A stretch of 40,168 nucleotides of DNA, from contig JAFTQG010000011.1 of the NCBI GenBank assembly GCA_017462915.1, positions 1 through 40,168 on the forward strand, in the 5' to 3' direction. Below the pieces are notes generated by a model. That model searched no databases. It had not been told where the DNA came from and worked only from the letters and a program-made list of their open reading frames with translations. Numbering within the stretch: position 1 is the first letter of the stretch; every line of letters starts with the position of its first letter. Positions 24,628 to 32,258 of this stretch are shown one piece after another. A program made the position numbers and the translations under genes. Source of the DNA: Prevotella sp. Its GTDB lineage: Bacteria; Bacteroidota; Bacteroidia; Bacteroidales; Bacteroidaceae.

Positions 24628-26307
24628 ATGAAGAAACTATATATACATAAGGTGTTCGGAACGCTTCTCCTCTCCGCTGCAATGGCAGGCATGACAGCCT
24701 GCACCGACAAGCTGGACGAGCTTCCTGACAACCGTACAGACATAGATACCCCGGAGAAGGTGGCACAGCTGCTCACATCCGGCTATCCTGAGGCTTCGGC
24801 TGCAGAGATCTGCGAGCTTTACGGCGACAATCTTGTCGACAACAACGTATGCGTCCCAGGCTCACACAAGGATGCCGACGCCAAGTTCCAGGAGGAGGCA
24901 TACAAGTGGGAGGATATCCGCAACTACTCTACCGGTGAGGACGATACTCCTTACCAGGTATGGGAGGCTTACTACAAAGGCATCGCCGTCTGCAACCATG
25001 CCATAGAGTCCATGAAGGAGATGAGCGCAGACCCTGCACACGACACACGTCTCTCCGCTTACTGGGGCGAGGCTCATGTGCTCCGCGCATACCTCCATTT
25101 CGTGCTCGTCAACGTCTTCTCAGAGTCATATCAGGGCGACGCGGCAAACGAGAAGAACCGTGGCATCCCTTATGTCACGAAGCCGGAGACAATCGTCAAT
25201 GTCGACTACTCTGACAACGAGTACCTGCACAATATCAAGGATACATACGCCCTCATAGAGAAGGATATCCTCGAAGGCGTCGACCTCATAGAGGATGCAG
25301 CATACAAAGTGCCTGCATACCATTTCAACAAGCGCGCGGCACACGCTTTCGCAGCACGCTTCTACCTCTATACACGCAACTACAAGGAAGTGCTTCGTCA
25401 TGCAGACATAGCCATCCAGGCATCCTCGCTCCGCGACTGGTCGCCATCGGCAATGAGCACCAACACCATCGAGAGCGGTCTCCGCGACTATAACGACGAG
25501 AAGCTCACTTGCAACTATCTCATACAGGCTACCTACTCCACAATGGACCGCATGTTCTCCGCATGTCGCTATGCCTTCAACGACGGCAATGCCGCATGGG
25601 GCGTGGAGTCCACCAAGGATGTCATCTACGGCAGCGGCCCTTGCTGGTCAAACCGTCTTCCGGCATTCGACGGCAGACTCTACCGCTGGGCTTCCGGCTC
25701 CGAGTACGGCACATGGCTCTTCCGTGTCTATGAGTATTTCGAGTATTCAGACAAGATTGCCGGCATCGGCTTCGTCCACATGCTCTACCAGCCTCTCACT
25801 GCCGACGAGACAATGCTTGCCCGCGCAGAGGCGAAGCTTTATCTCGACGACCAGGCAGGCGCCATCAGCGACCTCAACCAGTGGACAAAATCACACGAGG
25901 CTCCTAACGACCTGACACTGGCACGTATCCGCAACTTCTATTCAGGCGCAGCGGCAAAGAAGTATGCCGGCGACATCAATCCTGACAAGATGGGCTTCGA
26001 GAAGGTTCTCGCCGGCGATGACCTCGCCGTGCTCAACTGCATACTCCACCTGCGCCGCATCGAGACCCACTATGAAGGTCTCCGCTGGTTCGACATCAAG
26101 CGTTACGGCATAAACATCAGACACGTCTACCGCAACGCCCAGGAGCTCAATCCTACAGCCGACGAGCTGCGTTACGATGACCCTCGCCGTGTGTTCCAGA
26201 TACCTACCAACGTCATCAACGCAGGCTATCCGGCTACAGACCGCACACCGATGCTCAAGGATGCCAACGACGAGTCCATCCAGAATCCAGCTCTTGTCAT
26301 AGACTAA
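24628..26307 (+). CDS. RagB/SusD family outer membrane lipoprotein (SusD-3)
   Basis: The 559-residue protein has lipobox MTAC (Cys25) followed by TDKLDELPDNRTDIDTPEKV, a start typical of the SusD subgroup found with the zinc-metallohydrolase lipoprotein. Family motifs are AYWGEAHVLRAYLHFVLVNVF, NKRAAHAFAARFYLYTRNY and LRRIETHYEGLRWFDIKRYG near the C-terminus. It is longer than SusD-1 and SusD-2. It acts as the substrate-capturing lid on SusC-3 at the cell surface. It overlaps nothing and is followed after 20 nt by the next gene, so the operon is tight. Confidence 0.93.
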   Translation: MKKLYIHKVFGTLLLSAAMAGMTACTDKLDELPDNRTDIDTPEKVAQLLTSGYPEASAAEICELYGDNLVDNNVCVPGSHKDADAKFQEEAYKWEDIRNYSTGEDDTPYQVWEAYYKGIAVCNHAIESMKEMSADPAHDTRLSAYWGEAHVLRAYLHFVLVNVFSESYQGDAANEKNRGIPYVTKPETIVNVDYSDNEYLHNIKDTYALIEKDILEGVDLIEDAAYKVPAYHFNKRAAHAFAARFYLYTRNYKEVLRHADIAIQASSLRDWSPSAMSTNTIESGLRDYNDEKLTCNYLIQATYSTMDRMFSACRYAFNDGNAAWGVESTKDVIYGSGPCWSNRLPAFDGRLYRWASGSEYGTWLFRVYEYFEYSDKIAGIGFVHMLYQPLTADETMLARAEAKLYLDDQAGAISDLNQWTKSHEAPNDLTLARIRNFYSGAAAKKYAGDINPDKMGFEKVLAGDDLAVLNCILHLRRIETHYEGLRWFDIKRYGINIRHVYRNAQELNPTADELRYDDPRRVFQIPTNVINAGYPATDRTPMLKDANDESIQNPALVID

Positions 26308-26327
26308 ATAATAAGGAGGAAAGACAA

Positions 26328-27596
26328 ATGAAGAAATATCTCAGCTATATCATCATCGGTCTCTTTGCAGGAGCAGTGGCTTCCTGCAGCAGTGACGACG
26401 AGTTCACAGAGTCCATCTACGACACGAACATCCCTGTCTATGACGAGAACTCTACGACATATCCATTCGACAAGTGGGTATACGAAAACTTTACTGAGCC
26501 GTACAATGTGCAGATACAGTACAAGTTCAATTTCAATGCCTCAGACAAGGACTTCCAGCTGTCGCCGGCAGAGTACAACCGCTCACAGCTCCTCAGCCAT
26601 TTCGTGCGCTACCTGTTCTACGACGTCTATACGGCATGTCGTCCGAGCGACGACACCAAGCCGGAGAACTTCATGAAGAAGTACGGTCCGCGTCTGTTCC
26701 ATTTCATCGGCTCCTCCGGCTATTCCCCTTCTACAGGAACGGAAGTCCTCGGTACAGCATCGGGCGGTGTGAAGATCACCCTTTACAATGTCAACGAGAT
26801 GAAGCCTTACTCGGAAGATGTCGTGTATACCCCTGCCGACATCGACCTTCTCAACGACCGCTACTTCCACACCATGCACCACGAGTTCTCGCATATCCTC
26901 CACCAGACAAAGTCCTATCCAGTGACTTTCGGCCAGGTGACATCAGGCACATACGATGCAAGCAACTGGCAGGACCGCGACTCTACCACGACACACCGCC
27001 TCGGCTATGTCACACACTATGCGTCATCAGCCAATACAGAGGACTTCGTGGAGGTGCTCTCATGTATCATCACCGATACCGAGTGGCGCTGGATGAACCG
27101 CCTTATCTCCGCCACCGTCAACGGCATGTGCAGCGGCGACAAGGAGCAGGTAAAGGAGTTCGTGAAGTCCCTCAACATCAAGAATGTCGACGATCCTAAC
27201 GCCCACTGGAACAACTTCGCCGTATACACCGAGAGCGAGTACAACAGCGAGACAGGCCAGTATGTCGCGACAAAGAACAAGGTGCTCGACATCTACCGCA
27301 ACCCTGAGACCGTCATCAACAAGGACTACACGGCCTATGTGCCAAAGTACCGCTACACGCTCTACAAGCAGTACAACAGCTTCTACAGCTTCCTCGACGA
27401 TGTGGAGATCAGCAGCGAGGCCTCTAATGTCGGCATCAATGCCCTCCTGAAGAAGATAAGCATCGCCACGACATGGTACAAGGACAAGTGGGATTTCGAC
27501 ATCTACCAGATACGCCGCGAACTGGCACGCCGTCAGGCAGACGTCAACAACTACATCCACGACAAGAGCCAGGTCGTAATCTATGACTACCAGTAA
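26328..27596 (+). CDS. Substrate import-associated zinc metallohydrolase lipoprotein
   Basis: The 422-residue protein has lipobox VASC (Cys20) then SSDDEF, an acidic surface-export type signal. A zinc motif HEFSH lies at residues 185-189 (context YFHTMHHEFSHILHQTKSYP), fitting a gluzincin-type HExxH site; E186 would be the catalytic base. Further on, ANTEDFVEVLS supplies a glutamate about 60 residues downstream that could be the third ligand. The protein fits the family annotated as substrate import-associated zinc metallohydrolase lipoproteins, which accompany SusC/SusD. A role in trimming peptides at the transporter mouth is inferred; no substrate is known to me. Confidence 0.85.
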   Translation: MKKYLSYIIIGLFAGAVASCSSDDEFTESIYDTNIPVYDENSTTYPFDKWVYENFTEPYNVQIQYKFNFNASDKDFQLSPAEYNRSQLLSHFVRYLFYDVYTACRPSDDTKPENFMKKYGPRLFHFIGSSGYSPSTGTEVLGTASGGVKITLYNVNEMKPYSEDVVYTPADIDLLNDRYFHTMHHEFSHILHQTKSYPVTFGQVTSGTYDASNWQDRDSTTTHRLGYVTHYASSANTEDFVEVLSCIITDTEWRWMNRLISATVNGMCSGDKEQVKEFVKSLNIKNVDDPNAHWNNFAVYTESEYNSETGQYVATKNKVLDIYRNPETVINKDYTAYVPKYRYTLYKQYNSFYSFLDDVEISSEASNVGINALLKKISIATTWYKDKWDFDIYQIRRELARRQADVNNYIHDKSQVVIYDYQ

Positions 27597-27629
27597 GTGA
27601 TACGCAAACGAAAATACAACAGAACGACA

Positions 27630-28958
27630 ATGAAAAGACATAATATTTTCCGCGCAGCACTCGCACTGTTGCTTCCGGGCGTCATGATGACGTCATGCAA
27701 GTTTGAGGAGGACGACTATTTCTCCGAGAGTGCGGCACTGCGTATAGACAAGACCACAGCAGAGATAAAGGCAAAGCTCTGCGCCCCTACAGCCGAGGGA
27801 GAGCAGGGATGGCTCATGCAGACATTCGTGGCAGGCAACGACTCTACAAAGTTCGAGGGCTTCAACCTCTTCGCCAAGTTCTACGAAAACGGCAAGGTCC
27901 TCCTCGCCAGTGACCACCGCTATCTCCGCGACGGCAACGCCAACAAGTATACCGAGTCCACATCCCTCTACGAGATGCTTCAGGAAGAAGGCCCGGTACT
28001 CGCTTTCAACTCATGGAATGATATCCTTACTCCGCTCTCAGACCCTGTCAACCCTATCCATGCACCGGGTCAGATCATCAAGGACGGTGTAGGCCTCGGA
28101 GGCGACAACAACTTTGTCGTCATGGGCTACAGCGACGATGTCATCAATCTCGTTGGCGAGCGTTACCGCGCCAAGAGCCGCCTCCTCCGCTGCGACCGCC
28201 CTTGGGAACAGTATATCGCAGACGCGAAAGCCACCAAGGCAGCAATCTCCAGCGCGACGATGCCGGGACACTACTATATCATAAACGAGACAGACACCCT
28301 CTATCTGAAGAACCTCCGCGGAGGAGCGACAGTCATCGGCGACCGTCTCGAATACCCGGCAAAATATACCGAGCGCGCCCTCGTCTTCACTCCTACAGGC
28401 GTATCCTTTGAGGGAGGCATAGACTTCGTCATCTCAGACGACAAGACAAAGCTCGTCTCCGGCGACAGCCTCCAGATAGTAGCCATGTGGGACCAGTACA
28501 TCGTCGACCGCACATCCTTGTGGAACATTGACGACGCTACCTACTCCGACGCCATGAAGACCGTGGCTGCACAGATCAATACGGAAATCAAGAAGCACAA
28601 CACCGCATGGAGCTTTGCAAAGATAGGTTTCGGAAGGACTACGGGTGCCGGTGCCGTGAAAGGTGTTGTCGTCACTCTTTATACCAATGCGCAGAAGACA
28701 AAGACAAATACTGTATGCATGGAGATGACATCAGAGCGCGCAGGCTTCGGCAAGATAAAGTATTCCGTGGCAGACTCTCCCAAGACGGACAAGAACCTGC
28801 AGAGCGTCTCTAAGAAAGCCACCAACATGCCGACACTGGTAAAGAACCTTGCCGACATACTTGCTGGGACATACGACATCACCCCTGACAACTATTTCAT
28901 GCCGACCGGAGCGACATTCACCGCACTCGACGGTAGCAAGACAATCGTCCTGAAATAA
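27630..28958 (+). CDS. DUF4302 family lipoprotein
   Basis: The start at 27630 gives 442 residues (MKRHNIFRAALALLLPGVMMTSC, lipid Cys23). An in-frame GTG at 27597 exists, but it would put charged residues before the signal peptide and abut the preceding stop codon. I recognise the DUF4302 pattern: SAALRIDKTTAEIKAKLCAP after the lipobox, GWLMQTFVAG, FNLFAKF, YEMLQEEGPVLAFNSWNDIL. Function is unknown for the family. Its constant presence after SusC/SusD and the zinc-metallohydrolase lipoprotein suggests an accessory outer-surface subunit of that importer. It is the last gene of the tight operon. An imperfect hairpin around 28980-29026 follows, without a U-tract. Confidence 0.82.
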   Translation: MKRHNIFRAALALLLPGVMMTSCKFEEDDYFSESAALRIDKTTAEIKAKLCAPTAEGEQGWLMQTFVAGNDSTKFEGFNLFAKFYENGKVLLASDHRYLRDGNANKYTESTSLYEMLQEEGPVLAFNSWNDILTPLSDPVNPIHAPGQIIKDGVGLGGDNNFVVMGYSDDVINLVGERYRAKSRLLRCDRPWEQYIADAKATKAAISSATMPGHYYIINETDTLYLKNLRGGATVIGDRLEYPAKYTERALVFTPTGVSFEGGIDFVISDDKTKLVSGDSLQIVAMWDQYIVDRTSLWNIDDATYSDAMKTVAAQINTEIKKHNTAWSFAKIGFGRTTGAGAVKGVVVTLYTNAQKTKTNTVCMEMTSERAGFGKIKYSVADSPKTDKNLQSVSKKATNMPTLVKNLADILAGTYDITPDNYFMPTGATFTALDGSKTIVLK

Positions 28959-29086
28959 CAGCAGAGAGAATAAAAGAAGTGAAGTGCACCGAAGACCGGA
29001 CACAAGGCTTCGGGAGCACCTCACTCATACACACTGCAAAAGAAATATTCATTATTACATTTTTTATTAACTAATTTTCAAAACAG

Positions 29087-31756
29087 ATGAAGAAAGTATT
29101 ACTTCTCGCTGCTGCCGTACTCACACTCGGCACAGCAACAGCCCATCTCGGACTGAACGGCACTTTCGGAAAGCCTGTCAGCAAGGCCATCCATAAAGTG
29201 TTTGAGACAGTGAAGTCCGTTCCTCAGGACATCCGCGTGAAAAAGAGCATCAAAGCAGAAATGGCTAATTTCGGACCAGAGTTAGTTGCTCCAATGAAAC
29301 AGATGCCTGTAACTGGAAAGATGAAAACAATTTCAACAAAGGCTGAAATGGTAAATAAACTCGTTGCAAAGGCTCCTGCTGCAATTAACGAGAAATATTA
29401 TGCAAAGGCTGATGTTTATAATGAGACTGCTGGCGAATGGAATATGAAAAATTATATCATGGAGACAGTTTCATTTGGAGAGGGAATGGAATACATAATA
29501 AATCCTATTCCAGACAATTTCTCTGGTTACGGCTGCTTTGTTACTTACACATATGTGAACAACCCTGACGGCACAGCTTCCATCGAAATTGCTCCATCAT
29601 GGCAGATGCGTGTTACAGACAACGAGTCTGGGGAAACTCTTGATTATTTCGTATGTGACTTGACATCTGTTGAAAATGGAGGTGACGGAACAATCAAGAT
29701 GACCCTTGCAGCAGATGGCAATATAACATTTGACAATCCAAGTAATATAGTGGGATGTTGCACTACTCCAGCAAACATGGATATTGACCCTTCTATGGGT
29801 GTAGAGCCTCCTTTTGTTCCTGCAAATGTCAACTCTATTATAGAAAAATGCAAACAGATAAGTTATACAAAAGATACATTCGTTGCAGAGAAAACTTATA
29901 CTGGCAAGGGATATGACTATGGAAAGAGTGATAATGTGACTTGGGAGATGCAGATGGGAAAGGCTCCTGCAGGAGATGCGGTTATCCGTGACCTTGTGCC
30001 GAGTGTTGAATCCGCTACTGGTGTTCCTACTGATGTGAAGTATACAGAGGAAGGTGACAAAATTATCATTCAGCCACAGTCTGTTGGCACTTGGAATAAC
30101 TATTATCTTTATATCTGCGACGAGGCGAATGGTACCATTACACTTACTAAGGATGCAGAAGGACATATCACTACACCTGATGATATGATGATTGTCATAG
30201 GTGCATTCACTACAAATGCATTTGATCCAACATTCACTTCTGTAAAGAAAGGCGGTACTTATGCAGGTTATGTACAGATAATAGAGAAGCCGAAATATTA
30301 CGCTGAGGGACAGGAAATTCCAGCACCAGCACCAGAAGCAAAGTACGAGCCTGCATCCACAATTCTCAATGTCGGATTAGGACTTAACGGTCGCTCGTTC
30401 CTTAATACTTTATCCCTGCTTCCTGGATATGCAGAAATACCATATGTAAACAAAACTACAGACGAGGCTACAGCATGGTCATGGGGAATCAATGAATTGG
30501 AATATGATGCAGATGCAAAGGAATATGTTAATGTAAATGAAATTACAGGTACAGACGAGGACTTCTCTTTCTTTACAAAAGGTTCGGCATTGTTTGATGG
30601 CGTTACGCTTACAGGAATAAATGAGACATCTGCATCTGCTCCATACGTTTGGGGATTGAGCGAAGGTGGAAGTGTATTCCAATATGTAGGAGCGACCATA
30701 ACTTCTTTTGAAGACGCGAATGCAACTGTAGGTATACCTCAGGCTACTATCTGTAATCCTGCATTTGGAGCCGCTGCTTATATGGATTTGTGTACACCTG
30801 ATTTGTGCGAAACAAATGGTGTTGAGGATTATCCAACGGCATTGTGTATGTATCAGGGTAAACCTGCTGCTCCTTTGTATATCACAGGTCTGAACCTTAT
30901 GGTAAATAATTTTACAGGAAATGCAGACTTTAATCTTACTGCACGTATTGTGGAGGCTAAGCGTACAGGTAATACCATCACCCTTGGTGAGACCATTGCC
31001 TATGCGGATGCTTCTATTGATGATGTATTGACTGGCAATTCAACGGTATCCCGTATCAACTTCAATGACATGTATGTTCTTGATGAAGACGAGATGAGCC
31101 AGAGTATTGACCACCTTTTCCTTGACAAGGAATTTGCTGTAGTTATCGACGGCTTGGACAATGGTACATTCTCATGCTATTTCTTGTTAGAGAATATTTC
31201 AAATGTTACTCGTACTTCTCCATGTACAATTCTTGAGACTATGACCAAGGAGGGAGCGGCTTCTTCGTTCAGAATGGTTGCGTGCATGGCACTTGGTTTC
31301 AACGAGGCTACTTACGGATACCTCCATACAGCAGACAATGCGAACTTCACCGCTCTTGCAGACGGTGGCGAGGCAAAGATACACATTGATGATGCCATGT
31401 ACAGTTCTATAGGTGACAATGATGTGAAATCTCCACGTGTCTTCGTCAGCGACAACTGCCCAGAGTGGGTTACTGTAGATGTTGAGAACGCTAACGAGGA
31501 CGGTAGAGTCTTCGATCTCAAGTTCACTTTCGACAAGAATGACGGTGAGGCACGCAAGGCCACATTCTACGTATGGCAGGAGGGTGCCAAGATTGATGTC
31601 ACTGTAGATCAGGCTGGCACAATCAACACTGGCATCTCTGGCATCACAGCCGAGGGCGCTGCTAATGGTCCACGTTACAATGTTGCAGGTCAGCGTGTAG
31701 ACGCTTCTGCAAAGGGCATTGTCATCTCCAATGGCAAGAAGCAGATTGCAAAATGA
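29087..31756 (+). CDS. Large secreted protein of unknown function with C-terminal tail
   Basis: The 889-residue protein has a signal peptide (about 1-19) and no lipobox. I do not recognise the central part, which is beta-rich with many aromatic and acidic residues. About residues 785-850 (CPEWVTVDVENAN, then ATFYVWQEGAKIDVTVDQAG) resemble a BACON-type or similar Ig-like domain. The C-terminus (RYNVAGQRV, GIVISNGKKQIAK) resembles the tails of the two lyases and the M6 protease here. Codon use is odd: about the first 170 nt and last 450 nt are GC-rich like the neighbours, while about 29260-31300 is AT-rich with A/T-ending codons. A mosaic origin is likely. It is 128 nt after the DUF4302 gene and has its own terminator; it may be a surface partner of the SusC-3 system (context only). 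Confidence 0.75.
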   Translation: MKKVLLLAAAVLTLGTATAHLGLNGTFGKPVSKAIHKVFETVKSVPQDIRVKKSIKAEMANFGPELVAPMKQMPVTGKMKTISTKAEMVNKLVAKAPAAINEKYYAKADVYNETAGEWNMKNYIMETVSFGEGMEYIINPIPDNFSGYGCFVTYTYVNNPDGTASIEIAPSWQMRVTDNESGETLDYFVCDLTSVENGGDGTIKMTLAADGNITFDNPSNIVGCCTTPANMDIDPSMGVEPPFVPANVNSIIEKCKQISYTKDTFVAEKTYTGKGYDYGKSDNVTWEMQMGKAPAGDAVIRDLVPSVESATGVPTDVKYTEEGDKIIIQPQSVGTWNNYYLYICDEANGTITLTKDAEGHITTPDDMMIVIGAFTTNAFDPTFTSVKKGGTYAGYVQIIEKPKYYAEGQEIPAPAPEAKYEPASTILNVGLGLNGRSFLNTLSLLPGYAEIPYVNKTTDEATAWSWGINELEYDADAKEYVNVNEITGTDEDFSFFTKGSALFDGVTLTGINETSASAPYVWGLSEGGSVFQYVGATITSFEDANATVGIPQATICNPAFGAAAYMDLCTPDLCETNGVEDYPTALCMYQGKPAAPLYITGLNLMVNNFTGNADFNLTARIVEAKRTGNTITLGETIAYADASIDDVLTGNSTVSRINFNDMYVLDEDEMSQSIDHLFLDKEFAVVIDGLDNGTFSCYFLLENISNVTRTSPCTILETMTKEGAASSFRMVACMALGFNEATYGYLHTADNANFTALADGGEAKIHIDDAMYSSIGDNDVKSPRVFVSDNCPEWVTVDVENANEDGRVFDLKFTFDKNDGEARKATFYVWQEGAKIDVTVDQAGTINTGISGITAEGAANGPRYNVAGQRVDASAKGIVISNGKKQIAK

Positions 31757-31804
31757 TAAACGCAACGGTATAGGCTCCGCCCTGTACTGGAAATGATAAC
31801 AGAA

Positions 31805-31841
31805 GGTGGCAGGCTCATAGATATGGCCTGCCGCCTTTTTT
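31805..31841 (+). terminator. Terminator of the 889-residue protein gene
   Basis: GGTGGCAGGC (31805-31814) pairs with GCCTGCCGCC (31826-31835, one G-U pair) and is followed by TTTTTTG. It lies 48 nt past the stop codon. Confidence 0.9.
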
Positions 31842-31997
31842 GTTGCGTACTTCCCACAGATTCCTCAGATTCCCACGGATTTTTCTGTTATGATAGGAAC
31901 TACAGTGGCTACCGCAATAAAAAACCGCAAACATTATCGGAATTTGTGTGATATTGTCACTTTTTTTCAAATATTTCTTGACAGAAAGAATAATTAT

Positions 31998-32142
31998 CAT
32001 TATCTTTGCATAAGATAAGCTGCACCTCAGCAATTTCAAGCAAGCTTGATTGCATTCGGTTTGCATTATCTTTGCATAAGATAAGTTGCACCTCAGCAAT
32101 TTCAAGCAAGCTTGATTGCATTCGGTTTGCATTATCTTTGCA
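31998..32142 (+). repeat. 66-bp tandem repeat carrying a promoter in each unit
   Basis: Units start at 31998, 32064 and 32130; the first two are complete, with one or two differences, and the third is cut after about 13 nt. Each unit end plus the next start recreates TTG, 18 nt and TATCTTTG, a Bacteroidota-type promoter facing the M6 protease gene. The -7 boxes lie at about 32001-32008, 32067-32074 and 32133-32140. The 28-bp promoter core is also found before the recombinase gene (15704-15731). Confidence 0.8.
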
Positions 32143-32153
32143 ACAGATAAGCG

Positions 32154-32248
32154 ATAGCCGGAATAGCCGCTATAGCCAGAATAGAAACTGTAGTAGCTAC
32201 CGCACAACCGTAAAACCGCATAACCGCAAGCAACCGCACGTAACCGCA
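32154..32248. repeat. Palindromic intergenic repeat, copy D (left arm absent)
   Basis: ATAGCCGGA-type 9-mers (32154 onward) are followed by a right arm of CCGCACAACCG, CCGCATAACCGCAAG and CAACCGCACGTAACCGC units. The GCGGTT left arm is missing; the tandem promoter array is in its place. The element ends 11 nt before the M6 start codon, so it forms the mRNA leader. Confidence 0.65.
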
Positions 32249-32258
32249 AAAAGAAACA

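Noticed and set aside
31998-32142. Possible CRISPR array
   Set aside because: The units are contiguous 66-bp tandem copies with no variable spacers, and each contains a promoter.
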